33,710 nucleotides of DNA from a virus: positions 1 through 33,710 of IMG/VR virus record IMGVR_UViG_3300042561_000228. The stretch is one strand, 5' to 3'. Numbering within the stretch: the first letter of the stretch is position 1; every line of letters starts with the position of its first letter. A program made the position numbers and the translations under genes. This document shows, in pieces, positions 1 through 8,650 of this stretch. The notes under the pieces are model-generated. The model saw nothing but the letters and a program-made list of their open reading frames with translations. It made no database searches and had not been told where the DNA came from.

Positions 1-15
1 CGTATATAACTAGAA

Positions 16-45
16 AGCCGGTGGGGTATAAAAACTCCACCGGCT
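16..45. terminator. Strong hairpin terminator after the gp32-like gene
   Basis: An 11-bp stem (AGCCGGTGG core, with one G-U pair on one strand) closes an 8-base A/T loop. It begins about 12 bases past the gp32 stop codon. On the plus strand the stem is followed by a long T-rich tract, the canonical intrinsic-terminator layout. On the minus strand it is followed only by a weaker TTCTAGTTATAT tract. It therefore probably ends gp32 transcription and may also serve a converging plus-strand gene beyond the left edge, which cannot be seen. Confidence 0.8.
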
Positions 46-57
46 TATTTTTATTTT

Positions 58-906
58 TTAGGAGTTAAACAAGTCATCAAATGCTTGTTCTACACTGTCT
101 TTACCTTTAGCTTTAACCGTACTTGGCGACTGTACTGCTTTAACTGAGGGTGTAACCATTGATGGAGTGGTTGGTGCTGTGAATGGAACGTCGTCATCAT
201 CTGTGGGTGATGTAGCTGATGTAGTTGGTACAACAGTTTCAGCTGATTCTGCATCAGGATTCAACCACTTATCCATAACTTCTTTGAGCTCTTCATAAGA
301 AAATTCCGGGAAAAGATCCAAGATGTTAACTTGTGACTTTAGAGCGTCAAGCAACTGTGCGTTTTTTGGATCAATCGCTACACTAACATTTGGCTTAACA
401 CGAATACTTGTTTCTGGGAAACTAGCTCCTCCTTCAGCAGTCTTAAATTCCACGACAATATCACGTCCACCGGTTAGATCAGTAATATCACCAAAGTCAG
501 GATCACTAATGATTGATAGAAGTTCTTGATAAACTTGCTTACCAAATCCCCAGAACTTAACTCCTTCACCTTCTTCGCCACGGACAATTACGGGAGCAAA
601 TGTACGCATCTTGGGTTCCATCTTACGACCCATCTGCCAATCTTCTTTAGAACCAGTCTTCTTCAAGCGGTTACTAAACTCAACAATCGGATCTGGACGA
701 CCAAAACTATCAGGAGATAGATACGTCTTGTTGTTGATGTTGTAATGAAACTTTAGTTCGATAAACGGATTATCAGGTTCATACTTGTATGGAACAATAC
801 GAACTACTTGTTTACCTGGCTTTGGTTTCCAAATCAAGTTGGATTTTTGATTTGTGTTTGAAAGGGAGTTCAAACGACTCTTTAGTTTACTTAGATCTAA
901 TGCCAT
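58..906 (-). CDS. 32: gp32-like single-stranded DNA-binding protein
   Basis: The 282-residue product resembles the T4 gp32 family, which coats single-stranded DNA during replication, recombination and repair. The N-terminus (MALDLSKLKSRLN, then a WKPKPGKQVVRIVPY segment around residues 26-40) matches the start of divergent T4-like gp32 proteins. An OB-fold-like core follows to about residue 200. The C-terminal 65 residues are Ser/Thr/Pro-rich with an acidic DDDDVPF at 236-242 and a terminal AFDDLFNS. The protein has no cysteine, so the Cys/His zinc site of T4 gp32 is absent. It is the last gene before the terminator at 16-45 and the only certain replication gene here apart from the polymerase-like one. 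No Shine-Dalgarno sequence precedes the ATG. The family call is firm. Loss of zinc binding is read directly from the missing cysteines. Confidence 0.9.
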   Translation of the reverse strand: MALDLSKLKSRLNSLSNTNQKSNLIWKPKPGKQVVRIVPYKYEPDNPFIELKFHYNINNKTYLSPDSFGRPDPIVEFSNRLKKTGSKEDWQMGRKMEPKMRTFAPVIVRGEEGEGVKFWGFGKQVYQELLSIISDPDFGDITDLTGGRDIVVEFKTAEGGASFPETSIRVKPNVSVAIDPKNAQLLDALKSQVNILDLFPEFSYEELKEVMDKWLNPDAESAETVVPTTSATSPTDDDDVPFTAPTTPSMVTPSVKAVQSPSTVKAKGKDSVEQAFDDLFNS

Positions 907-1027
907 AATTATTTAATGTTTAATTGTTAATTAGTTAATTACTTCAACGGATCACTCGACCCGTCATATAACCAACCTAAAATCAGTCTACACTATGTAT
1001 AGATTGAAATCAAGTCTAAAATATATA
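907..1027 (-). promoter_or_regulatory. Intergenic leader of gp32 with a weak promoter-like pair
   Basis: This is a 121-base gap upstream of gp32. In the minus sense it holds TTGATT, 17 bases, then TAGACT, each matching four of six sigma70 box positions, followed by an AT-rich leader of roughly 75 bases. The segment AGTGTAGACTG resembles GGTGTAAACAG in front of the polymerase-like gene. T4 gp32 is translationally autoregulated through its leader. No pseudoknot could be established here by eye. Confidence 0.3.
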
Positions 1028-1423
1028 TCAAATTTCTTGGATAGAAAACAATTTTAATGGAACTATTTTTACACCAATTTCGTTGGTTAGTATAATACTG
1101 TTTTTATATAGTTCCCAATTTAATTGGAAGTTCTTATCAAATACACCATTGTTTTCGTCAGCAATCAACTTATTCATTGCGTTGAGTGTATATAGTGTAT
1201 TTGTTTGTTTCTTACGATGAATACTTATAGTGCCTTTGTAACGATTATTACGTTCGGTTTTTTCCACATTAAACGTTAAGTACAATTCCCGAAGATTATT
1301 CTCATTTGCAAATATAAAAATCTTATTATCGATCAATGTATATTGTTGAGTTATCTCTTTAATCGTTTCAGTATAATTTATACTATTTGCAAATGTGCAA
1401 AGTAGTTGTTTTTGGGTTATCAT
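1028..1423 (-). CDS. Conserved-looking phage protein of unknown function
   Basis: The 131-residue soluble product has no signal peptide or membrane segment. It contains a basic stretch, GTISIHRKKQTNTLYTLNAMN, around residues 84-104, which looks like a structured beta-hairpin followed by a helix. Its ATG overlaps the stop of the upstream 773-residue gene by four bases (ATGA type), so translation of the two is probably coupled. It is followed by the gap leading to gp32, which suggests a role near replication or late assembly, but the sequence does not decide this. I do not recognise a catalytic motif and assign no function. Confidence 0.75.
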   Translation of the reverse strand: MITQKQLLCTFANSINYTETIKEITQQYTLIDNKIFIFANENNLRELYLTFNVEKTERNNRYKGTISIHRKKQTNTLYTLNAMNKLIADENNGVFDKNFQLNWELYKNSIILTNEIGVKIVPLKLFSIQEI

Positions 1424-3741
1424 ATTTTATCAACGACTTCTTTTCCTTCTACACTAAACGTAAACGAACTACCACTACTACTATCTAAACTAAAAACAGA
1501 ATATGTTGGTGTAGCAATATCATCTTTCATAACAATTCCAGCGAATAAATAAAGAGTTACCGTTAAATATCCTTCGTCAACCACCATATTGATTCGGATC
1601 TTACCCAATTTTACATCTTCGAACTCTTTTGGAATTTCTAATTTAAAATTACCTTTATATCTCAACCTTTCAATCTTTTTACCAGTGTATTTGATTAGAG
1701 GTAAACTAACGTTTTTGCCAAATACAGCTTCGGTTGAAAGAAGACTAGATAATTTTATAAATTCTTCACGTATTAAATTAGGATCTGATGTATTTACATC
1801 TTTTAATACATTGTTTAAGATTAAATCTATATACTTAAGTGACAAAACATTAGCTCTGTATTTAAAAATGGGTCTGAGTGTATATCGTTCTAAACAATCT
1901 CCAATTTTAAAATCTCCGTCAATTTGATTTATTACATATATTAGATTTTTTTTCAAATTTTCAATTTGTTGCAATTGTACCGTTTTTATTTCAATTGGAA
2001 AAAATTCAATTAGAAATTTATTGTTTGATAATTCGGAAATTTTGTTAATAAGAGTTATGTCCTCTGTACTTGATTTCAAAATGTTTTTAAATAAATTCAA
2101 ATTTTTATTAATGGTCTCCGTATATTCTGTATGTTTATTATCACATTTCTTACTAGATTTTTCTGAAATAGTACCTATTTCTCTTTCAAGTTGACGCTCT
2201 AAATTTTCTAGATTTTTTAATTCCGAAGATTGTAAAATTTTTACATCCGTATTTAATTTTTTGAAAAAAAAGTTATTTATTTTTGTAGTAAATGGATTTA
2301 TTGCTTTTATGAATGATTGAAAATAATTTTTAGCAATATCTGGTATACTTTTAATTTTATCTATAGCATATTTTATGCTACTTGATATTTTATCAATTAT
2401 TCCTTCACTAAGTGGCACTGGTTCATCCGATGGAGTAGGTGCCAAAGATTGACCAACGTATTGTGCCAATTGAGTTAAAACTCTTCCCAATTTTCCACCA
2501 CCTGCTTTTAAACTAATTAAAGCAAATTTAATATTTTTATCTTTTATTTTAGCCATCGAATCGACATCTTGTTCATCAATATTGCCATCTTTTAAAGCGT
2601 TTAATACATCTGCCTTTGTGCCACCATAAATCAAAACAATGTCTGCGGTATTTGATTTTGTTTCTTGTTCACCTTTTAAAAATTTTCTGTTATAATCATC
2701 GGCTGCTTTATAAAAACTATCTATTGATTTATGAATAAAATCAGTAGGCGTTCCTAATTCCGCTAAAGAAACTCCGTCAAATCCACCAATTTGTTTTAAA
2801 TCTTTATCGACTAAATCGTATAATTTAAGATTTTCTATACGACTGGTTTCGTTTGGTATATTCTCTAATTTTTCTCTTAAATTGCCCCAAGCAGATAAAA
2901 ATCCAATCGCAAAATCGTTGTAATCTTGTCCGGTTTTAGCATTTTTAAAATCAGTAATTCCGTAAGCAAACAAAATAGGTATAGTTTCAAATAATTTAGT
3001 CCGTGTATTATTATCTGCATTTTTTAAGAACTCCAACTTAACCAAAAGTTCTTTGTTTATAATGTCTTTTATTTTTTTTGATTTATCAATATATTTAGCA
3101 GGCGCAATTGCATCAGCTACAATTACGTTTTTAGAAATAGTTTCATCGTATATCTGTTCACCTATTAAATCTCCATTAGTATCAAACCATTTGAATCCTT
3201 TGTTGTAAAATCCATAACTTTTAGCTTCATCTACACTATAATTAACAAGTGGCGTTTGACCTGTTAATATAGCTTCCACTCCCCAAGCATCTTGCTTTTT
3301 CTCAGCTGGTGTTCTTTTGTCTACACCACTATCACCTTCGATATCTTTATCTAATGTTTGATCTAACGTGGCAGGTTGTTTCTTAGATGGTTCTGAATCT
3401 GTTTGTGTATCGACTCCTTGTTCACCATCAGCTTTAAAAATATTAGCTTGAGCCTTTTTGGGATTTTCAGCGAAGTGAGTGCCTTTATTAACAGCTCTAT
3501 CTCTGTATTGTTTATTAGGAAATGTTACAAGTATACCATCTTTATTATATGCTTGTCGATCTGGAAATCTACCCGCTTCAAATAACCTAGCGGTCTTTTC
3601 TACTATCTCATCGATATTATATCCAGCTTTCTCTAGATATTCCTGCAATATAAAAACGTGATCTTCGTTCTTAAGATCCAATACACCGTTCTTAATACGA
3701 TTGTCACAACAAATTTCGTTTACTAATGATTTAAAGTTCAT
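1420..3741 (-). CDS. Large protein of unknown function, possible virion-internal protein
   Basis: The 773-residue product starts MNFKSLVNEI, a short amphipathic leader ending in a V-x-E site, similar to two other proteins in the window and reminiscent of T4 capsid-targeting sequences. Residues about 100-155 are charged, Gln/Thr/Lys-rich and probably disordered. A segment with NTADIVLIYGG at 364-374 and FALISLKAGGG at 407-417 weakly recalls the beta-hairpin of PD-(D/E)XK nucleases, with D367 and K412, but a normal ExK is not visible. A Lys/Asn-rich helical part follows, then a beta-rich C-terminus. The gene starts 5 bases after a TATTTAT element and has a second one further upstream. It overlaps the next gene by four bases. 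I do not recognise the family. A structural or internal virion role is inferred only from its place behind the baseplate genes and from its leader. Confidence 0.8.
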   Translation of the reverse strand: MNFKSLVNEICCDNRIKNGVLDLKNEDHVFILQEYLEKAGYNIDEIVEKTARLFEAGRFPDRQAYNKDGILVTFPNKQYRDRAVNKGTHFAENPKKAQANIFKADGEQGVDTQTDSEPSKKQPATLDQTLDKDIEGDSGVDKRTPAEKKQDAWGVEAILTGQTPLVNYSVDEAKSYGFYNKGFKWFDTNGDLIGEQIYDETISKNVIVADAIAPAKYIDKSKKIKDIINKELLVKLEFLKNADNNTRTKLFETIPILFAYGITDFKNAKTGQDYNDFAIGFLSAWGNLREKLENIPNETSRIENLKLYDLVDKDLKQIGGFDGVSLAELGTPTDFIHKSIDSFYKAADDYNRKFLKGEQETKSNTADIVLIYGGTKADVLNALKDGNIDEQDVDSMAKIKDKNIKFALISLKAGGGKLGRVLTQLAQYVGQSLAPTPSDEPVPLSEGIIDKISSSIKYAIDKIKSIPDIAKNYFQSFIKAINPFTTKINNFFFKKLNTDVKILQSSELKNLENLERQLEREIGTISEKSSKKCDNKHTEYTETINKNLNLFKNILKSSTEDITLINKISELSNNKFLIEFFPIEIKTVQLQQIENLKKNLIYVINQIDGDFKIGDCLERYTLRPIFKYRANVLSLKYIDLILNNVLKDVNTSDPNLIREEFIKLSSLLSTEAVFGKNVSLPLIKYTGKKIERLRYKGNFKLEIPKEFEDVKLGKIRINMVVDEGYLTVTLYLFAGIVMKDDIATPTYSVFSLDSSSGSSFTFSVEGKEVVDKI

Positions 3742-3745
3742 CTAT

Positions 3746-3765
3746 TATAAATATAGATATAAATA
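3746..3765 (-). promoter_or_regulatory. Two tandem TATTTATA elements before the 773-residue gene
   Basis: In the minus sense two copies of TATTTATA lie within 20 bases (3746-3753 and 3758-3765). The nearer TATTTAT ends 5 bases before the ATG. The same element recurs before other genes at about this spacing. It may be a promoter -10 box or an AT-rich translation-start element. Confidence 0.45.
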
Positions 3766-3768
3766 TAT

Positions 3769-5067
3769 TTACAATTGGACTAATTTCAAATCATTATAAT
3801 TATTTCCCGTGTAAGTCTTTACCTTAAATCGCTTGTTTTTAAAGATCTCAATCAAATCAGTAATATCTTGTCTATCCACATCATTGTGAATATCAAACAC
3901 TATCGAATCATATACATACAGAATAGGTACGATCTTTTTGTTACTAACAAACTTAATACACTTACTTAAGCTGTCAATTCCATATTCAGTTTCAGCAGCT
4001 TGAATAATATAAGCAAACAACTTGTTTTTGTTGGCATCAACTATATGTTTATTTGTTATCTTTCGTTTATATATCGGAGTTGTTATATACCCATTCTTCT
4101 CAAACTTTTTCCAATATTTATCCTTTAACTGTTCAACTTTGTGAAAATAAGGAATATCACAATATTGATTGGAAATCTGACCATATAGATTTACCATCGT
4201 TAATTTCTTTGATTTGCCAATATCATCAGCTGTTACATTGACAATGTTAAAGTAATATTTAGCTAAATGTTCATATATTGTTTCTTCTTCGGGTACTTTG
4301 TACTCCACAAGATTTGCTACAATGTAAGGATGGAATCCTGTAAAATCAATCATCATCAAATGACCGTCTTGTCCATATCGTGAAACAAAACTAGCTCTCG
4401 ACCCATCATCTTTTTTAAGAGCTACATAATTGATGGTATCATATGAATTACTTGGTCTTCCCGTTGGATTGTATATGTTGTAGTTGGTATATACAAATTT
4501 ATTATAAGTTTTGCTCTTGAAATATTTTGAAAAAACATCAACGTCTACTTTGATTCCGTTCTTTTCTACTTCAAACAATGTATCAGATATAACATTGTTA
4601 AAAAATTTAAAACAATAACTCTCAGTTTCCTTTGAATCCAAGTGTTTGATTTGTTCTACCTCTTTATCAAAGATCTGTTGATGTATAACATATGGTAATA
4701 TCAAATTAAAGTTATTGATATTGTAGTAACTATGCTGTAGAAAATTTCTGCTAAGGTTTTCCACTTCATCCAATGTTTCATTGTTGTCTATAAACCCAAA
4801 TAGATTAACATCAATTAATTTACAGTTTAACCAATACTTATATGTCTTTTTATTGTTAACGTATACCGTAATATCTTTTGATTCGATATCTAGTTTAAAT
4901 TGATCAAACGAACAATCCACAGGCAAATCACCGTGGGAAAAATTTAAGTAATGTTTCTTACCATCTTTAAAATCATAAATAAAAGCTGCAATAATATCAT
5001 TACAAGCATTATGATAATTATTGTGCTTTGTTACTAATTTTAGATAGATTTTAGACGAATACTCCAC
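3769..5067 (-). CDS. Short divergent family A DNA polymerase
   Basis: The 432-residue product carries the family A (Pol I/T7-type) palm and fingers motifs: TGRPSN at 202-207 followed by an N-x-VAL segment, motif A MIDFTGFHPYIVA with the metal-binding Asp at 241, a motif B-like helix with K285, K287, K288 and LYG at 294-296, and motif C VYDSIVFD with the Asp at 387. The usual HDE of motif C is YDS, so the Glu is replaced by Ser. The first 170 residues could be a degenerate 3'-5' exonuclease fold, but no intact set of catalytic acids is evident. At 432 residues it is far shorter than Pol I or T7 polymerase. The only plausible start is GTG at 5065-5067, because an in-frame stop lies just upstream. 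It sits between baseplate and unknown genes, away from any visible replisome. A gap-filling or specialised polymerase is an inference. Confidence 0.8.
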   Translation of the reverse strand: MEYSSKIYLKLVTKHNNYHNACNDIIAAFIYDFKDGKKHYLNFSHGDLPVDCSFDQFKLDIESKDITVYVNNKKTYKYWLNCKLIDVNLFGFIDNNETLDEVENLSRNFLQHSYYNINNFNLILPYVIHQQIFDKEVEQIKHLDSKETESYCFKFFNNVISDTLFEVEKNGIKVDVDVFSKYFKSKTYNKFVYTNYNIYNPTGRPSNSYDTINYVALKKDDGSRASFVSRYGQDGHLMMIDFTGFHPYIVANLVEYKVPEEETIYEHLAKYYFNIVNVTADDIGKSKKLTMVNLYGQISNQYCDIPYFHKVEQLKDKYWKKFEKNGYITTPIYKRKITNKHIVDANKNKLFAYIIQAAETEYGIDSLSKCIKFVSNKKIVPILYVYDSIVFDIHNDVDRQDITDLIEIFKNKRFKVKTYTGNNYNDLKLVQL

Positions 5068-5073
5068 ATCTTT

Positions 5074-5101
5074 AGTGTATACTGTTTACACCAAATGTCA
5101 A
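5074..5101 (-). promoter_or_regulatory. Sigma70-like promoter of the polymerase-like gene
   Basis: In the minus sense there is a perfect -35 box TTGACA (5096-5101), a 16-base spacer, and a -10-like TACACT (5074-5079, four of six matches). The GTG start follows six bases after the -10 box, so a transcript would begin at or very near the start codon and be leaderless. Confidence 0.5.
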
Positions 5102-5106
5102 TTGAT

Positions 5107-5490
5107 TTATTTGTAGAACTGAGTAAGATTGGTTAGAACTTCGTTGGTTCCGTTAATCACTGTATTTATTTGTTCCACTTGCTTCTTGTTGTACTCAATT
5201 ACTCCTTGTTCCAGTAGCATCTTACCATCATACTTACTGTTTAACGGACCTGTTATTTTCCATTTCAATTTGGCTTTTCTGAAAAAGTTTGAGTCTATTT
5301 TGTTGTAAACGTCGCCTGATACTTCTGTTATTTCCGAGTAGTTGATCTTGGAAACTAGATATCTTTCTATATAACCCACCTTGTAATCTTTTTCTTGTGG
5401 TTTTGGCAAAAACGTATTTGGTAAATTAATGTTAAAATTACCCAGATTTAATTTTGTTTTGGTTGCAACATCAACATCTTTTATAATCAT
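5107..5490 (-). CDS. Small tail/baseplate-associated protein of unknown function
   Basis: The 127-residue product follows the hub gene with a four-base ATGA overlap, so the two are probably translated together and are likely to act in the same assembly. It has a short Lys/Asn-rich N-terminus, a segment around residues 72-85 reading FRKAKLKWKITGP, and a C-terminal helix rich in Gln, Asn and Thr. No membrane segment, signal or catalytic motif is visible. The context makes a baseplate component or accessory factor the best guess. I cannot match it confidently to a T4 protein. gp25 was considered, but its motifs are missing. Confidence 0.75.
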   Translation of the reverse strand: MIIKDVDVATKTKLNLGNFNINLPNTFLPKPQEKDYKVGYIERYLVSKINYSEITEVSGDVYNKIDSNFFRKAKLKWKITGPLNSKYDGKMLLEQGVIEYNKKQVEQINTVINGTNEVLTNLTQFYK

Positions 5491-8351
5491 ACAGGTATTA
5501 GTTCAATGTTTTGATCTGCTACACATCTTGCCAAACATCCAACAACAGTTTCCCATTTGCCATTGCCAGCTGTAACATAATGTGTAACATCTGTTATCAT
5601 AAATATCACGTTCTCAGGAATATAAGGTTTTGGAAAATTTGAAATGCCAAAGTGTTGAAACATTCTAAATCCAAATATACCATCAAATGTTACTGTCAAC
5701 GAAAAGTTAGGAGAGATTCCACTATATAAAGATAAATTGTTTTCTATATCTTGATCGTCTATTATTTGTCCCAACTTGTCTTTTAAATCGGTAGATAAAT
5801 TCAACTGCTTGTAATTCTTAGCGGCATCATTTGGGTTTTCACCATCTACAATATAAGCACTTGTTAATGTTAATACCTTGTCTATTGTTCCGTGCGTTTG
5901 TATTGCAGATATTAATGGGTTTTGGTCTACTGTAATTTCTTCTTGCGAAGGCACTGTATTACTTTCACCAGTGCCTGTTTCTTCTTCATTGAAAACATCC
6001 AATCTATCTATAAAACTGGTAGCAGGCACACTTGAATTCTTAGCACTCATCGATGTGTCAGAAGAATCTGGTTTGTTGATGCCCGCTTGAAATAATGTCA
6101 ACGTAGCTTGTTCGCTCGTCAAAGAAGTATCTAAACTAATGTTTTTTATACAGGAATCAGTGCCACCAGCATCAAAGACATATACTTTTTTTAGACTAGG
6201 CGATTTGTCACCTAAATCAATATAATTGTTATCCAATATAGATAATCCGCCCAAATCATCTTGTGATATTTGGAATTTCCAAAATCCATTAGAAGCTTCA
6301 TTAATAACATTCAATATTGCGTTTGCAAACTGTTGCCAAGTTTGGACTTCTTTATTTTCTACAATTTCCAAGACTTTGGTTTTGCTTATGTATATGTTTT
6401 TTAAATTACCATATCTAAACTTCTTGTATGTTCTTTTAATTGACTGCGATCTTGTTTTTTGAGGATCGGATAATACAAGTTCTTCACCTGTCAATACAAC
6501 TTCTTTGTCATAAATAAACGGAAATGATATATTGTCACTTGGACTATTTTCACTTATACCACCAATATCATAGTACAATCTATTGATAACAGTATCTAAA
6601 TTATCTCTATAAGCACCCGCTGTTTTAAATACAGTTTCGACTTTTTTAGCAGCTCTATAAAGTTCGTCGTTTACATTAGTTACCTCGACATCATATTTTG
6701 ATTTTAAAAACGCATTTTGATTTGGATCACCATTTTTCAAATATCCACCAGACTTGATTTCATTTTCAACTCGACTTTGTGCAGTTGGATCCAATTTATT
6801 ATTTTTTATAGTATTTAAGTAACTTTCATCTGGAAGTTTTTTGCCAATATTAAATTTAGGAGCAATTCCATTTGGTATTAATACGTGTGGGTCACAACTT
6901 ATTAAATTTGGATGTGCATTTATTATCTTATCTACATTAATAGTAAATGTTTTATTTGATACGACGGAACAGAATTTGTTAGCAACTTCAAAAAGAAAAT
7001 CCAATTGCATCCACACTTCATCGTCGCCTTTGGTATCAAAATCACAACGATCATCTTTATATGATACAGCTTTGTAATTTACTCCACCAATATTAGTTGA
7101 TTTATATGATATATTTTCTTCTCCAACTGGTACAGCTGGTTTTTTATATACATTAGGCGCATCTGTTCTTCCTATAAAAATTCTGTTTTCAATTTTTCCA
7201 TCATAAAAAGTTTGTTGTTTTAAAAACTCTTGTGTTTTAGAATTGTCATAATCTTCCGAATTGGATATACCGTTTGTAGCAATATATTCCATAAAATTTT
7301 TACGATCAATAACAACTTGCTTTAACTTGGGTAAAGCGGTTTTCAAAAACGTTTTTAATCCTGTATATTCTTTTGTTTCTGTTGGTATTTTTTTGCCATT
7401 GGAATCGGTCTTTGAATTTGTTGTGGTACTTACATTGTTTTCCGCAGGCATACCAGCAAATAATGCTTGTCGAGAAGTTAGTTCCACATTGCAATCATAT
7501 ATAGTACCGTCTTGTGTTGAAAAATTATACTTGGTTACAATTCCAGTAATACCACCATAATTACCATACGATTGGTACCATTTATCCATTATTTTTTGTG
7601 GAGATTGTATTATTGACCAACATTCATTTTTGCTGGATAAATCAATCAGTGAATTGATATTAAACAAATTCCATCCTATTTCAACAAACACATTTATTCT
7701 GGGTGTCAAAAAGAATGGTGCTAGATATTCCAACTGAGCCAATCCATAACATTTGAATTTTATGGTAGCAAACGACAACATATCTTTGCTAGTTTTTATT
7801 TCTATGCTATCTAAATTAGGTGGTGGTAACACAGAAGACACTTCAGATTTCTGTACGCTTTCTATAATCTTGCCGTTTTTGTTAAATGTACTTGGCCACT
7901 TGTAAGAAAATTGATTTCTATATCTAGAATCTATATAATGTGGATTTCCATTAGCTTCATATCCAATAACAGACTTGTCTTGTTTTAATACATTGCCATC
8001 TTGTTTAAAACCATACATTTCATAAAATCCACTGCCAGGCATAAACAAGAATCCATCATAACTCTTTTCTTCTCCGTTTTTATTTAGTATCGTACTACGA
8101 GGTACCAATCCATTTCCAGCTATACCAGTGCCATTTGAAAAAACTCGTACCCACGGAGTCATTGGTCCTTTGTACTGACCATGTTTATTGTAGAAATCAT
8201 ATACAACACCACTTGGGTCACCTGGGGTTGGATAGTTAAAACCAACGTTATTTGAGTTTTTTCTGCGTCTTAATTCACGAATTAATGCAACAGGAATGTT
8301 TTGTACTTCCCACCATCTAGGTTCTTCTGCAATTTCATCCTCGTATGCCAT
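5487..8351 (-). CDS. Baseplate hub-like structural protein
   Basis: The 954-residue product has features expected of a hub barrel protein of the T4 gp27 / tail-protein-D type. Near residue 200 a beta-rich segment (about LDSIEIKTSKDMLSFATIKF, then APFFLTPRINVFVEIGWN) is followed by YDCNVELTSRQALFAG. The C-terminus returns to a barrel-like segment (SLTVTFDGIFGFRMFQHFG, then VIFMITDVTHYV and WETVVGCLARC), as seen where hub proteins fold back. The protein is much longer than T4 gp27 (about 390 residues), so extra domains are inserted, mainly a charged middle part around residues 300-750. It lies directly after the gp53-like LysM gene and overlaps the next gene by four bases. The hub role is inferred from pattern and place; a lysozyme domain like that of gp5 was not seen. 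Confidence 0.6.
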   Translation of the reverse strand: MAYEDEIAEEPRWWEVQNIPVALIRELRRRKNSNNVGFNYPTPGDPSGVVYDFYNKHGQYKGPMTPWVRVFSNGTGIAGNGLVPRSTILNKNGEEKSYDGFLFMPGSGFYEMYGFKQDGNVLKQDKSVIGYEANGNPHYIDSRYRNQFSYKWPSTFNKNGKIIESVQKSEVSSVLPPPNLDSIEIKTSKDMLSFATIKFKCYGLAQLEYLAPFFLTPRINVFVEIGWNLFNINSLIDLSSKNECWSIIQSPQKIMDKWYQSYGNYGGITGIVTKYNFSTQDGTIYDCNVELTSRQALFAGMPAENNVSTTTNSKTDSNGKKIPTETKEYTGLKTFLKTALPKLKQVVIDRKNFMEYIATNGISNSEDYDNSKTQEFLKQQTFYDGKIENRIFIGRTDAPNVYKKPAVPVGEENISYKSTNIGGVNYKAVSYKDDRCDFDTKGDDEVWMQLDFLFEVANKFCSVVSNKTFTINVDKIINAHPNLISCDPHVLIPNGIAPKFNIGKKLPDESYLNTIKNNKLDPTAQSRVENEIKSGGYLKNGDPNQNAFLKSKYDVEVTNVNDELYRAAKKVETVFKTAGAYRDNLDTVINRLYYDIGGISENSPSDNISFPFIYDKEVVLTGEELVLSDPQKTRSQSIKRTYKKFRYGNLKNIYISKTKVLEIVENKEVQTWQQFANAILNVINEASNGFWKFQISQDDLGGLSILDNNYIDLGDKSPSLKKVYVFDAGGTDSCIKNISLDTSLTSEQATLTLFQAGINKPDSSDTSMSAKNSSVPATSFIDRLDVFNEEETGTGESNTVPSQEEITVDQNPLISAIQTHGTIDKVLTLTSAYIVDGENPNDAAKNYKQLNLSTDLKDKLGQIIDDQDIENNLSLYSGISPNFSLTVTFDGIFGFRMFQHFGISNFPKPYIPENVIFMITDVTHYVTAGNGKWETVVGCLARCVADQNIELIPV

Positions 8352-8356
8352 ATAAC

Positions 8357-8650
8357 TTAACTATTAATCTGTTTGAGATTCTGTAATATATTTGGTAAAT
8401 TGCCTGGAATTCTTAATTGTTTATTTGCATTAACGGACAATTTGCCATCAGATATGTTGTTAGCCAAAGCAATTATCCACCAGTACATTTCATCACCATA
8501 ATACTTTTTGGCTAAAGCATCCAAATAATCTTCATTGGATGCGGTAATGTATATATCGTCCTCGGTTTCCGGTATATTGGGATAATACGTGGTCTTAAAT
8601 ACCAATTTCCCATCATATCTTTTTTCAGTTGGCGTAAATTGATATCTCAT
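8357..8650 (-). CDS. 53: gp53-like baseplate wedge protein with LysM-type domain
   Basis: The 97-residue product has the T4 gp53 / phage LysM baseplate pattern. Residues 42-62 (YLDALAKKYYGDEMYWWIIAL) form the LysM helix pair, followed by a Gly/Asn turn and a closing LRIPG at 79-83. In T4, gp53 joins wedges during baseplate assembly, and its LysM-like fold is not expected to act on peptidoglycan. The ATG overlaps the stop of the upstream 870-residue gene by four bases, and the next gene starts six bases after its stop. The short length fits a minimal gp53. A general LysM-type baseplate protein is the only alternative. Confidence 0.8.
   Translation of the reverse strand: MRYQFTPTEKRYDGKLVFKTTYYPNIPETEDDIYITASNEDYLDALAKKYYGDEMYWWIIALANNISDGKLSVNANKQLRIPGNLPNILQNLKQINS

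Noticed and set aside
5107-5490. Assignment as gp25-like baseplate protein
   Set aside because: The size fits, but the lysozyme-like gp25 sequence features are missing.
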